Notes under the pieces: model-generated
What the model was told of the DNA's origin: nothing
Databases searched by the model: none
The model's input: the letters and a program-made list of their open reading frames with translations, nothing else
Assembly (NCBI GenBank): GCA_900544175.1
Contig: UQUN01000011.1
Span: 6,348 to 70,347 of the forward strand
Source: an uncultured Alistipes sp.
Lineage (GTDB): Bacteria; Bacteroidota; Bacteroidia; Bacteroidales; UBA932
Direction: 5' to 3'
DNA length: 64,000 bases
Program-made: the position numbers and the translations under genes
Part shown: positions 49,396-59,200 of the stretch, in pieces
Position numbering within the stretch: position 1 is the first letter of the stretch
How the letters are laid out: each line of letters starts with the position of its first letter

Positions 49396-51231
49396 CTAAG
49401 ACTTATCCATAGCGAACCAGTCAAACAGAGCATCCGCGCTGCGCTTGCCTATGACATTGACTATTTCACGATAAGGAGCTTTCTTGATTCTGGATATTGT
49501 CCTGTATCTGGTCACGAGTTTCTCCCTGCTTACCGCCCCCACCCCGGGAATATTGTCAAGTTCCGAGACAAGTGCGGAGGCACTGCGGCGGTTGCGGTGA
49601 TGGGCAATGCCGAAACGGTGAGCCTCATCCCGTATGTGCATTATGACTTTCAATGATGTCGAGTTACGGTCTATGAAATGCGGATATGGATCTCCAGGTA
49701 CTATAATCTCCTCCATCCGCTTGGCAAGGCCGATGAGCTTCAGCCTGCCTATGAGCCCAAGTTCGTCAAGTGCCTCATATGCCGCATTGACCTGCCCCCG
49801 GCCTCCATCGATTACCACCAGCTGCGGCAGTCCCTGCCCCTCCGCCAGAAGACGGGAATAACGGCGGTTCACCACCTCCTTCATTGACGCAAAGTCATTT
49901 GCCCCTACAACCGTCTTGATGTTGAAATGTCTGTACTCTTTCCTCGAAGGTGCCCCGTCACGGAAAACGACACATGAAGCGACAGGATTAGTCCCCTGGA
50001 TATTGGAGTTGTCGAAACACTCTATGTGCACGGGAGGCACATCCATCCCCAGATCCTTACGCAGATTCTCCACTATACGGGCCGAATGCTCTTCCGGATT
50101 GACGAACTCCTCATGCTTCAGTCGCTCGAACTTGATAGCAGCTGCATTTTTGCGTCCCAGTTCCAGCAATGCGAGACGGTCTCCCTTGTCGGGTACGGTA
50201 AAAGCGACTCCCGGCAACGCTTCGGGCATGTCCGGCAGAAACGGAACCACAATCTCACAAGGACGCTCCCCTGCGCTCTCGCCATACTCTTCAAGCTTTT
50301 CATAAATGCCGGATATGAACGAGCCGAGCACCTCCGTCTCATCCTCCTCTATGCGCATCTTGATTTCCAGATTCATCGACTGGATGATACCACCCTCATG
50401 CACACGGAGAAAACTCCCGAAAGCATCCTGACCTTCAAATATTACATAGAACACATCCACATTCATTCCTTTTGAATTCACAATCAGTGATTTTGCATAA
50501 TGTTTCTCCAGCAGTTCCATTTTCTCCTTCCACTGCTGGGCCTCCTCAAAGGCCAGCCTCGCGGCACTGTCCTTCATCCTCCTCTCGAAATCTTTGATAA
50601 GCGAATGTGAATTACCCTTAAGTATCTGCACTATAGCATCTATCTGTGTCCCATACTCCTCCGCCGATATCTTCCCGACACAAGGCGCGGCACACTTGCA
50701 GAGATGATAATTGAGACACACCTTGTATTTTCCTTTCGATATCCCTTCATCCGTCAGGGGCTGGTTGCAGGTCCTCAGCTTATAGAGAGAAGTAATAAGA
50801 GACAGCAGGTCATGGGCATGCATGGCAGAACTGTACGGGCCGAAATACTTTGATCCGTCCCTGACGAACCTTCTCGTAACCACCACACGGGGAAATCTCT
50901 CATTTTTCAGGCAAATCCACGGATATGTCTTGCCGTCCTTAAGGAGGATGTTGTAACGGGGCTGATACTGCTTTATAAGATTGTTCTCCAGCAGGAATGC
51001 ATCAGCCTCCGAACCGACTACCGTATGGTGAATATCCGCAATCTTAGATACCATGACCTGCGTCTTCCGGTTCAGGCCATTAGGACGGAAATACTGGGAC
51101 ACCCTATTTTTCAAGTCTTTTGCCTTGCCTACATATATCACGGTACCCGCACTGTCCATAAAACGGTACACTCCGGGACTGTGTGGAAGCAGTTTCAAAA
51201 TAATATCTATATTTGCAGGATGTTTTGACAT
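49396..51231 (-). CDS. uvrC: Excinuclease ABC subunit C
   Basis: Nuclease that makes both incisions in nucleotide excision repair. Seen, in order over 611 residues: GIY-YIG domain (LPHSPGVYRFMDSAGTVIYV, KAKDLKNRVSQYF); a Cys cluster (CLNYHLCKCAAPC); the UVR motif helix (EEAQQWKEKMELLEKHYA); the RNase H-like endonuclease (ECFDNSNIQGTNPVASCV, VVIDGGRGQVNAAYEAL); and helix-hairpin-helix at the end (LDNIPGVGAVSREKLVTRY). Normal length. Its ATG at 51231 lies 2 nt from the divergent gene's ATG at 51234. Confidence 0.98.
   Translation of the reverse strand: MSKHPANIDIILKLLPHSPGVYRFMDSAGTVIYVGKAKDLKNRVSQYFRPNGLNRKTQVMVSKIADIHHTVVGSEADAFLLENNLIKQYQPRYNILLKDGKTYPWICLKNERFPRVVVTRRFVRDGSKYFGPYSSAMHAHDLLSLITSLYKLRTCNQPLTDEGISKGKYKVCLNYHLCKCAAPCVGKISAEEYGTQIDAIVQILKGNSHSLIKDFERRMKDSAARLAFEEAQQWKEKMELLEKHYAKSLIVNSKGMNVDVFYVIFEGQDAFGSFLRVHEGGIIQSMNLEIKMRIEEDETEVLGSFISGIYEKLEEYGESAGERPCEIVVPFLPDMPEALPGVAFTVPDKGDRLALLELGRKNAAAIKFERLKHEEFVNPEEHSARIVENLRKDLGMDVPPVHIECFDNSNIQGTNPVASCVVFRDGAPSRKEYRHFNIKTVVGANDFASMKEVVNRRYSRLLAEGQGLPQLVVIDGGRGQVNAAYEALDELGLIGRLKLIGLAKRMEEIIVPGDPYPHFIDRNSTSLKVIMHIRDEAHRFGIAHHRNRRSASALVSELDNIPGVGAVSREKLVTRYRTISRIKKAPYREIVNVIGKRSADALFDWFAMDKS
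51208..51215 (+). promoter_or_regulatory. TAnnTTTG -7 box for the aminolipid synthase gene
   Basis: Reads TATATTTG inside the first codons of uvrC, 18 nt before the ATG at 51234. It supports that ATG rather than the upstream in-frame TTG at 51213. Confidence 0.65.
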
Positions 51232-51233
51232 CT

Positions 51234-53030
51234 ATGAAAATCTCTAAAACCGATACAAAATTAATCAATAAATCGGATATCCGGAAAGCGGTCGGTCTCA
51301 AAGGACCGCTCGGCTCCATCGTGGCCTCATGCGCGATGTCGCTGATGGGACTCAACCGTATAAACCGGCTATATCCCCAGTTCGGGGCATACAAGGGACG
51401 CGAGTTCACGAAGGCAGCCATGAAGACATTCCGGATCACTACCGACATCCTTCCTGAGGAACTGGACTACATACCTAAGGAAGGACCGTTCATTGTGGTA
51501 TCCAACCATCCGTTCGGCGGCTGGGACGGTATCGTGATGTACAACACATTTGCCGCAGTAAGACCTGACTTCAAGATACTGGCCAATTTCATACTGGCGC
51601 ATATTCCCAACTTACGGGACAGCTTCCTGTCCGTCAATCCTTTTTCAGGAAACAAAGAGCTGCATGGAAGCATAGCCGGCCTGAAGGCCGCAATGGAGAC
51701 ACTGCAGAAAGGAGGATGCGTGGGCATATTTCCTGCCGGCGAGGTATCCACGTACTATTCCGGGCACAGATACACAGCCGACAAAGAATGGAGCCAGAAA
51801 GTAATGAAACTGATACGCAACTGCGCCGTTCCTGTAATCCCGGTATATTTCGACGGCACCAACTCCCGCAGATTCCATTTCGTAGGGAAAATCCATCCTG
51901 TACTCAGAACGCTCAACCTCCCGAATGAACTTATCCGCAGAAGCGGTAAAAAAGTCACAATGCGTATAGGCAAGCCGATACCGGCAGGTGAAGCAGGCCG
52001 GTACGGGAATCCCAAAGAACTCGGAGACATGTTGAGAAACAGGGTCTATGCCATGGAAGCCAACGTATGCTGGACGGACAAGCATATGCACGACACTCCA
52101 CAGCAGCCCATGATACCTGCCTCGGACCCGAAGGAACTGGCACGCAAGATGAGTGCTCTCACCCCACTGTTCGAGGCAAGCAGATACAGCTGTTACCTTG
52201 CCGATACCGAATCCATACCGGCAATGATGCGCGAGATAGGACGCAGAAGAGAGGAATCTTTCCGCCAAGTAGGAGAAGGCACCGGGTCCGCCATAGACAC
52301 AGACCAGTTCGACAAATATTACAAGCATCTGATTCTATGGGACAGAGAACAAAAGCAGCTGGCCGGGGCATACAGACTCGGCATAGGCAGGGAAATCTAC
52401 GACAAATATGGTGTCAACGGGTTCTACACACATACTCTCTTCAAATATTCAGACAAGTTCACCGCACTGCTTCCGGAAAGCATAGAGCTGGGCCGATCTT
52501 TCCTCTCTGTCGAGTATAAAAAGGAAGCATTACCTTTAATGCTATTGATCAAAGGACTGTTCTATACCGTAATTAAATATCCATACTGCAAGTATCTATT
52601 TGGACCAGCAAGCATAACAAGCTGGCTTCCTCCTTTTTACAGAAGCATTATTGTATTAGGACTTTCGAAAGTGGCCGTAAAACAAGAACACTGCGGCCTG
52701 GTGACTCCAAGGACACCGTTCAAGTACGAATTTCTCAGGACCGACCCGGAACTATTGCTGCAAGGCAAGACCGAGAGCATAGATACATTGGACAAGTTCA
52801 TACAGAAACTTAGCGACAACCACTTCAGGATACCGACCCTCATCAAGAAATATGTCCGTCTTAATGCCGAGATACTCGCGTTCAATGTGGACAAGGAGTT
52901 CAACTGGTGTACTGACGGTATGATATTCCTCGATATGGCCTCCGTGCCGCGTTCAGAGATAGAGATGCTTACAAAGGGCAGTGAGGACAGGGACAACCTT
53001 ATACAGCAGTTCTACGGTACCGGATCATAA
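51234..53030 (+). CDS. OlsF/Gls-like bifunctional acyltransferase (ornithine/glycine lipid synthesis)
   Basis: A 598-residue protein with two acyltransferase parts. The N-terminal half is PlsC-like: SNHPFGGWDGI (NHX4D at 91-98) and GIFPAGEVSTYY. The C-terminal half is OlsB-like (hemolysin/GNAT fold): DTDQFDKYYKHLILWDRE, GAYRLGIGREIYDKYGVNGF, and LELGRSFLSVEY (ESIELGRSFL), the motifs of acyl-ACP:ornithine N-acyltransferases. OlsF of Serratia has this two-domain design, and Bacteroides makes glycine lipids with separate GlsB and GlsA. Expected product: an N-acyloxyacyl amino-acid membrane lipid. Convergent with yidD, overlapping it by 19 nt. Confidence 0.87.
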   Translation: MKISKTDTKLINKSDIRKAVGLKGPLGSIVASCAMSLMGLNRINRLYPQFGAYKGREFTKAAMKTFRITTDILPEELDYIPKEGPFIVVSNHPFGGWDGIVMYNTFAAVRPDFKILANFILAHIPNLRDSFLSVNPFSGNKELHGSIAGLKAAMETLQKGGCVGIFPAGEVSTYYSGHRYTADKEWSQKVMKLIRNCAVPVIPVYFDGTNSRRFHFVGKIHPVLRTLNLPNELIRRSGKKVTMRIGKPIPAGEAGRYGNPKELGDMLRNRVYAMEANVCWTDKHMHDTPQQPMIPASDPKELARKMSALTPLFEASRYSCYLADTESIPAMMREIGRRREESFRQVGEGTGSAIDTDQFDKYYKHLILWDREQKQLAGAYRLGIGREIYDKYGVNGFYTHTLFKYSDKFTALLPESIELGRSFLSVEYKKEALPLMLLIKGLFYTVIKYPYCKYLFGPASITSWLPPFYRSIIVLGLSKVAVKQEHCGLVTPRTPFKYEFLRTDPELLLQGKTESIDTLDKFIQKLSDNHFRIPTLIKKYVRLNAEILAFNVDKEFNWCTDGMIFLDMASVPRSEIEMLTKGSEDRDNLIQQFYGTGS

Positions 53031-53302
53031 CCGCTTCCGCCCCATGGATGGCATCTGAGTATACGGCGTACTGCCAGATAAAGTCCTTTTACCGGTCCAT
53101 GCCTGCGCAGAGCTTCCAGGGCATACGCCGAACACGTTGGAGTGAACCTGCATGAGGCAGGCTTGTACGGGGATATGCACACCTGATAGAATCTTATCAG
53201 AAACACGAACGGCAATATCAGCACCTTACGCAGGAGCACACAGAATCTTGTCCAGCGCCTGCCCGAGACATTCGACGATTTTTCCATACTCGAGAACTTC
53301 AT
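53012..53302 (-). CDS. yidD: Membrane protein insertion efficiency factor YidD
   Basis: A small inner-membrane-associated protein, 96 residues. Seen: FLIRFYQVCISPYKPASCRF, PTCSAYALEALRRHG, and LAVRRILRCHPWGGSGYDPVP, the complete YidD signature. It overlaps rnpA by 77 nt, the usual close linkage. Helps YidC-dependent insertion. The frame may start later than 53302: a Met at 53285 region (MEKSSNV) is also possible. Confidence 0.95.
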   Translation of the reverse strand: MKFSSMEKSSNVSGRRWTRFCVLLRKVLILPFVFLIRFYQVCISPYKPASCRFTPTCSAYALEALRRHGPVKGLYLAVRRILRCHPWGGSGYDPVP

Positions 53303-53546
53303 TTGCCACGTACACCATCAGTATATCCTTTTTCCTGAGTTCAGGGCTGCCGGCCGCGAGATGACGGACAGCCTCCCTCGTCCTTCTTCTTACAAGGTTC
53401 CGTCTGACAGCACGCCTGAATATCTTCTTGGGAACGGATATTATCAGCTGTGCTTCACCTTCTCCATCGTGGTCAAGGACATAGAACCGATAGGGATATA
53501 TGAACTGCCTGCTTCCGAAAGCATGTATTCTCTCTGCAGCAGTCAT
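53226..53546 (-). CDS. rnpA: Ribonuclease P protein component
   Basis: Basic protein subunit of RNase P, about 106 residues when started at MTAAERIHAFGSRQF (53546). That start is chosen because the upstream lipoprotein gene ends at 53548 and the extra N-terminal residues of the longer frame look unlike RnpA. Seen: the RNA-binding motif RRAVRRNLVRRRTREAVR and ISVPKKIFRRAV. Followed by overlapping yidD, as in most bacteria, although rpmH is not adjacent here. Its RNA partner rnpB lies in the same window at 30856. Confidence 0.94.
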   Translation of the reverse strand: MTAAERIHAFGSRQFIYPYRFYVLDHDGEGEAQLIISVPKKIFRRAVRRNLVRRRTREAVRHLAAGSPELRKKDILMVYVANEVLEYGKIVECLGQALDKILCAPA

Positions 53547-53547
53547 G

Positions 53548-54360
53548 TCAGTTGGATGAAATATAAGACAGGCCGTACACATCGCCTGATGACTCCAGGA
53601 ACATACGTCCGTCGACACCGGACAGCGAGTCTATGGAGAAACACTTTACATCCCATTTGCCTGCCGTACCCAGTATATCGTTATCATACATGGTAAGAGC
53701 TACGAAGTCCGAATACAGGTTGTAGTAATCCGCCGAGTCCGCAGCTGTGGATCCCATAGGACTCCAACTGTTCTCTCCGGTACGTCTGAATACCGTAAGG
53801 ACACCGTCCTCACCGAACTGAACCCTGCAGTCCGAGAATGAAGTACCGTTCATGGTATTGAACTGCCATACTCCCAGGATAGTATCCGCCTGAGCATAGG
53901 TCAGAGGAATCTTGCGCATGGTCATGGTCGAATACTGCGTAGAAGTAATATCCTGCCCTGCGAGCATGTACTGTTCCAGTCCAAGCGTCATCAGAGAGTC
54001 CTCAGAATGCACATAGGAATAGTCCTGGAAAGTCTCGACCGATGACACATGACCGAAAAGGCCCTCATAAGTCCCGCTGATGGAAAGGTCACAGCAGTAT
54101 GTCTCATAGCGGAGAGTATTCTCTCCCCACTGGAAGTTGGAACCGCTCATGGACAGCACACCAGCGTACACCACTGTTCCGGATGCCGAGAACGTCATCA
54201 CTGTATAGTCTCTTTCATCCTGAAGGACTCCGTCATAAGTATCGACAATCCACGTAGCCTTTATGTTCTCACGGTTATACGCCGGACTCTCGCTGCTGCA
54301 GGAACAGAGAAAACCAGCCGATACGGCCGCAGCTGACATTATGAGAAATCTCCTTGTCAT
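53548..54360 (-). CDS. Hypothetical lipoprotein, lipocalin-like repeats
   Basis: A 270-residue exported protein. Seen: signal peptide with lipobox LCSC (Cys21), then two related beta-rich halves: the first opening ENIKATWIVDTYDGV, the second DTILGVWQFNTMNGTSFSD, a pattern seen in lipocalin-like/DUF4923-type lipoproteins of Bacteroidales. No catalytic motif. It sits between hemD and rnpA with overlaps or gaps of a few nt, an insertion into a block otherwise conserved in Bacteroidales. Function unknown. Confidence 0.7.
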   Translation of the reverse strand: MTRRFLIMSAAAVSAGFLCSCSSESPAYNRENIKATWIVDTYDGVLQDERDYTVMTFSASGTVVYAGVLSMSGSNFQWGENTLRYETYCCDLSISGTYEGLFGHVSSVETFQDYSYVHSEDSLMTLGLEQYMLAGQDITSTQYSTMTMRKIPLTYAQADTILGVWQFNTMNGTSFSDCRVQFGEDGVLTVFRRTGENSWSPMGSTAADSADYYNLYSDFVALTMYDNDILGTAGKWDVKCFSIDSLSGVDGRMFLESSGDVYGLSYISSN

Positions 54361-55100
54361 TTCTGTTTCTCAAGATAAAGCATAAGAGCCCTGGACACAG
54401 ACGGAGCCTCAGGTGTAGGGGCCTCCACTTCCACCGCAAGCCCGTTGTCCTTCATCGCCTTGGCGGTAGACAGACCGTATGTCACGAACAAAAGCCCGCT
54501 CTGCTTGAAATCAGGATAGTTCTGCATCAGAGACTTCACATCAAGAGGGCTGTAGAAAACTGCCATCTGGTATCTCGACAAGTCCAGTTCCTTCAGATCA
54601 CTGCTCACCGTCTTGCTGAAGACAGCATTGCCGAACTTGAGTCCGGCCTTGGTGAAGGCCTTGACCACATCCGGCCTTGCGGCGTCAGTGGAGGCTATCA
54701 GGAACTGCTCGTTCTTGTGCTTTGTACCAATGACCTCCAGTACGGAATCAACCGTGCCCTTCCCGAAAAAGATCTTACGTTTTCTATAGACTATGTGCTT
54801 CTGAAGGTAAAGCGCGATATTCTCTGTAGTACAGAAATATTTCATGGTCTCAGGGACGGTGACTCTCATCTCCTCGCACACTGTGAAGAAAGCGTCAATG
54901 GATGATTTTGAGGAGAAAAAAACAGCCGAATAATCCAGAACCGCCACCTTTTGGGCTCTGAACTCCTTTGCTGTAACAGGTTCTATTCTAAAAAAGGGGA
55001 AATAGTCAATATGGATGCCGTATTTGGATGTTATCTCCGAAAATGGAGACTGCGTGTTTCCAGGTGCAGGCTGAGAAACCAGGATATTGCTTATCTTCAT
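54357..55100 (-). CDS. hemD: Uroporphyrinogen-III synthase
   Basis: A 247-residue HemD-family enzyme that cyclises hydroxymethylbilane to uroporphyrinogen III. Seen: KISNILVSQPAPGNTQSPFS at the start, VFFSSKSSIDAFFTVCEEM, FCTTENIALYLQKH, and VFYSPLDVKSLMQNYPDF, the Bacteroidota type of this weakly conserved family. Overlaps the following lipoprotein gene by 4 nt. Whether the organism makes full haem is not visible; in many Bacteroidales this gene is kept without the whole pathway. Confidence 0.85.
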   Translation of the reverse strand: MKISNILVSQPAPGNTQSPFSEITSKYGIHIDYFPFFRIEPVTAKEFRAQKVAVLDYSAVFFSSKSSIDAFFTVCEEMRVTVPETMKYFCTTENIALYLQKHIVYRKRKIFFGKGTVDSVLEVIGTKHKNEQFLIASTDAARPDVVKAFTKAGLKFGNAVFSKTVSSDLKELDLSRYQMAVFYSPLDVKSLMQNYPDFKQSGLLFVTYGLSTAKAMKDNGLAVEVEAPTPEAPSVSRALMLYLEKQK

Positions 55101-55115
55101 TCCTTTTATAAAGTT

Positions 55116-55829
55116 TTAAAATTTCAATATTGTCGCCACAGATAACACTATAGGCAAGATTTCAAGCGTGCAAAGATATAAAATAGAGAGCAACACCGGT
55201 TCTTTAAATGAAAAAATTATTCTTGCCTGCTCTATCAGATACGCAACTGATATCACAACAGACACGACCGGAACGACCTTACCGGTCAGAATCCGGAAGA
55301 CATCCGGAAGAAACATACCTATCAGATAGATTACACTATAGGCTATAACGGCAATCATGAAGAACACGCATGCCATACGGTTGGAGGCTGCCGACATGTC
55401 GTTTTTATGCGACACATACGATATGCCGGACGTTGCCAGTACTCTAAGGACCACATAGCCCGCCATTACCCCAAGGACAAGCAGGTAACTGGCAGAAACA
55501 GCACCGGTACCGTACACCAGAAAGGCAGATATGGGCAGCAGTATGACGAGTGATACAGGCATTCCCAAACGTACGGCCGACGATGTGTCGGAATATGTCC
55601 TTTTGGTCGGATATCTCAGGAAGTCTCCGACCCATGCAAGGAATACGGAGCAGGAACTGCGGAATATCAGCGAGAAGAAAATAAGGAAGAGGATGGTCCA
55701 CACAAAATACTGAGCTCCCTGGACACCTCCTGCGGATGTGTCTGCGATCATACGGTAGTTCTGAAGTACAGAACCTTCCCACAAAGTGTCCACCGGACAG
55801 ACCGTATCAGTTGCCGCGCTTTGCCACAT
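55116..55829 (-). CDS. DUF4271 membrane protein
   Basis: A 237-residue multi-pass membrane protein, about six segments. Seen: an N-terminal Cys-containing leader, FVWTILFLIFFSLIFRSSC, and repeated hydrophobic helices to the end (LCTLEILPIVLSVATILKF). In Bacteroidales DUF4271 always sits between SUI1-like and hemD genes, as here. Its start overlaps the SUI1 stop by 23 nt. Function unknown; a link to tetrapyrrole or membrane biogenesis is suggested only by neighbourhood. Confidence 0.85.
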   Translation of the reverse strand: MWQSAATDTVCPVDTLWEGSVLQNYRMIADTSAGGVQGAQYFVWTILFLIFFSLIFRSSCSVFLAWVGDFLRYPTKRTYSDTSSAVRLGMPVSLVILLPISAFLVYGTGAVSASYLLVLGVMAGYVVLRVLATSGISYVSHKNDMSAASNRMACVFFMIAVIAYSVIYLIGMFLPDVFRILTGKVVPVVSVVISVAYLIEQARIIFSFKEPVLLSILYLCTLEILPIVLSVATILKF

Positions 55830-56124
55830 ATCCCATACCGGTCAGGACTGCCGTGACCTTGTCCCTCCAGTCTCCCTGAATGATGATTTCTCCGTCCTTT
55901 GCACTGCCTCCCGTACCGCATCTGCTCTTGAGCACACGCGAAAGCTCAGACAAGTCCTCACTGCTGCCTACGAAGCCCTTTACCAAAGTCACCTGCTTGC
56001 CGCCCCTGTTACGGCGGTCTATGCTGACAACAAGCTTCTGTCTGGAAGGCGGCAGTGTCTCTATTTCCTCCACCTCCTGTCTGGCAGACATGAAATCAGG
56101 ATCTGTAGAATACACAAATGACAT
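55807..56124 (-). CDS. SUI1-family translation factor (YciH-like)
   Basis: A 105-residue protein with the eIF1/SUI1 fold. Seen: KLVVSIDRRNRGGKQVTLVK, GSSEDLSELSRVLKSRCGTG and IIIQGDWRDKVTAVLTGMGY, the core SUI1 motifs. Bacterial YciH is thought to influence start-codon choice or stress translation. The ATG at 56124 is used because the open frame to 56130 begins with TTG. A TACATTTG promoter lies 21 nt upstream. Confidence 0.93.
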   Translation of the reverse strand: MSFVYSTDPDFMSARQEVEEIETLPPSRQKLVVSIDRRNRGGKQVTLVKGFVGSSEDLSELSRVLKSRCGTGGSAKDGEIIIQGDWRDKVTAVLTGMGYVAKRGN

Positions 56125-56144
56125 AATCAAGGTAATTTTTACCG

Positions 56145-56152
56145 CAAATGTA
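56145..56152 (-). promoter_or_regulatory. TAnnTTTG -7 box for the SUI1-hemD-rnpA operon
   Basis: Reads TACATTTG on the minus strand, 21 nt before the ATG at 56124. Opposes the box at 56173-56180. Confidence 0.65.
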
Positions 56153-56172
56153 TGTATAAAAAATCAATTTAG

Positions 56173-56180
56173 TATATTTG
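56173..56180 (+). promoter_or_regulatory. TAnnTTTG -7 box for the DUF2723 gene
   Basis: Reads TATATTTG, 28 nt before the ATG at 56208, forming a divergent pair with the SUI1 promoter. Confidence 0.65.
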
Positions 56181-56207
56181 CGGTTTACAGATTTTATATA
56201 GCAGAAC

Positions 56208-59200
56208 ATGGAGCAGAAAAGATTCACTCTCATCAACCGTATTTTCTCGGTCATAGTCCTACTGACCGCATCCATCACATATCTACTGACCATCGAACCT
56301 ACCGCAAGTTTCTGGGACTGCGGAGAATTCATCGCTTCGTCCTACAAATTGGAGGTCGGACACGCACCAGGCAACCCGGTGTTCCAGCTGATAGCCCGTT
56401 TCTTCACAATGTTCACATCACCGGAACATGCCGCGATGGCGGTCAACATAATGAGTGCCTTATGCTCCGCACTGACCATATTCTTTCTGTATCTTACAAT
56501 CGTACATCTGGGCCGCCGTATTCTGGATAAAAACAGGGGAACAGACAGCATGAGCGAAGGCGAAGCATTCGCCCTGATAGGATCCGGTGTTGTGGGAGCC
56601 CTGGCATACTGCTGGTCCGACACATTCTGGTTCTCCGCTGTGGAAGCCGAGGTTTACGCCATGTCATCCCTCTTCACAGCCGCCGTATTCTGGATGATTC
56701 TCAAATGGGAGGAGCAGGCTGATTCCGAATACGCGGACCGCTGGATCGTGGCCATTGCGTTCCTCATGGGACTGTCGGTCGGGGTGCATCTGCTCAACCT
56801 TCTGACCATTCCGGCCATTGCATTTGTATATTACTATAAGAAAGCACATAAAGTCACGACATGGGGAAGCATAGGGGTTCTGGCCCTGTCCTGCGTCATA
56901 CTGGCGGTAGTGCTCTGGGGGATCATCCCCTATCTGCCGAAGACAGCAGCCGTATTCGACCTTTTCTTTGTCAACACCCTGCATCTGCCGTTCAACAGCG
57001 GCGCGGCATTTTTCGTGATAGTCCTGCTGGCCATCTGCTTCTGGGCAATTTACTACACAAGGAAAAAAGGCCGCCACATACTGAACACCGTCATGCTGTG
57101 CTTCACCATGATAGTGACAGGATACTCTACATTTGCCGTAGTCGTGATACGTTCCGCGAACAACACTCCCACCAATGAAGGACAGCCTGACAATCCGTTC
57201 GCCCTGGTCAAGTATCTCGGACGCGAACAGTACGGCAGCGTGCCGTTAGTATACGGAGAGACATTCGCATCAGTACCGTATGACTACAACGAATCCTACT
57301 ACTACACCAAACTGGACGGACAATACTACAAGACATCCAACCCTCCGACATACAAGTATTCTTCCGAAAGCAAGATGCTCTTCCCGAGAATGCACAGCAA
57401 GGATCCCATGCATATCAACTTCTACAAGAGCTATACGCAGGGAAGGGGCAAGACTATCCCCGGCACTGACGAGAAGATGCCTGACATGCGCGACAATCTC
57501 AGGTTCTTCTTCGACTACCAGTTCAACTGGATGTACATGAGGTACTTCATGTGGAACTTCGCCGGCCGTCAGAATGACATCCACGGACAGGTGCCAGGAG
57601 ACCCCCTATGCGGCAACTGGGAGTGCGGTATCGGATTCATTGACAAGGCCAGACTGGGAGACCAGAGCGACGGCCCCGACTATCTTGTACACAACAAGGC
57701 CAAGAACCACTACTATATGCTGCCTCTCATACTGGGGATAATAGGACTTCTGTACCAGCTGGGCAAGGACAAGAGAAACTGGTGGATAGTATTCATGCTG
57801 TTCATACTTACAGGAGTGGCCATCATACTGTATCTCAACCAGTCTCCCTATCAGGTAAGGGAAAGGGACTACGCATATGCAGGTTCGTTCTACATGTTTT
57901 CCATCTGGATAGGACTGGCCGTGATGGCCATATTCGACTGGCTGCGCAAGCCGGCCGGAAAGATACACATACCGGAGAAAACGACAGCTGCCGTCACAAG
58001 CATAGTCCTGCTCGGCGTTCCCGTACTTATGGCAGCCGAAAACTGGGACGACCACAACCGCAGCAACAGGTACACTGCCCGCGATATGGCATACAACTAC
58101 TTCATGTCCACTGATGACCAGGCAATCCTGATAACCCACGGTGACAACGATACATTTCCCCTGTGGTATATACAGGAAGTCGAGGGAGTGCGTACAGACG
58201 CCCGTGTCATGAACACCTCCCTGCTCGGTATCGACTGGTACATAGATCAGATGCAGTGGAAACAATATGAGGCGGAGCCGATTCATTTTGTCACTCCAAG
58301 AAAGAGTTACCTGTACGGAAGCAATGACTACGTGTACATATTCGACAGATTCAACCGTCCGATCCTTTTGAAGGATGCCATAGAACTGTTCAATGACCCC
58401 AGAGTGAAAGCCAATGTACACGGACGCCAGGAAAGCTATCTCCCGTCCAGAAAACTTGTCATTCCTGTAAACAAGGAAAATGTCAAGAAATACGGAATAG
58501 TGCCTGAAGAGGATTATGACAAGATACTGGACTCAGTATGCCTGGAGATACCGGCAAACAAGAATCTGTTGGAGAAGGCCGAACTGATGATTCTGGACAT
58601 GCTGTCCACATACCAGTGGGACAGACCTGTATACTTCATGACACAGGGCGGCAACCTGGAGATAGGAATCCGGGATTACCTGCAGTTCGACGGATACACG
58701 TACAAGTTTGTCCCCATCAAGAGCTCCACAACCATTTCCTCAGTACAGCAGATAGACGAGGATGCACTGTACGACCGCCTTATGAACATCTACAGGATGG
58801 ACTGCTTCGCTGGAGACTTCTTTGTGGACTACCAGAACCTGTCAACCTTCAACGGTACGCTCTCGCAGCGGTTCATCTTCGTACAGACGGCTATGGCTTT
58901 CTTCTACAAAGGAGACATTGAAAAAGCCGTACAGCTGCTCGACAGGATGCAGGAAGTATTCCCCGACCGCAACTTCCCTCTCAATTCGTCGGCAGCAGTA
59001 CATTTCATCAATGAGCAAATGGTGATCAGTGCTGTAGAACTGTATGCGAAATGCGGAGAAAAGGAGAAAGCACTGGATCTTGCAGATCGGTTCATGGAAG
59101 AGACAATGAAGTCCATAATCCTGTTCGCGCAGCCTTTCCACGGACAATTTCTTTCAAGAGCCGACCTCGAGAACAATTTCCTGCTTTATCAGTACATGAT

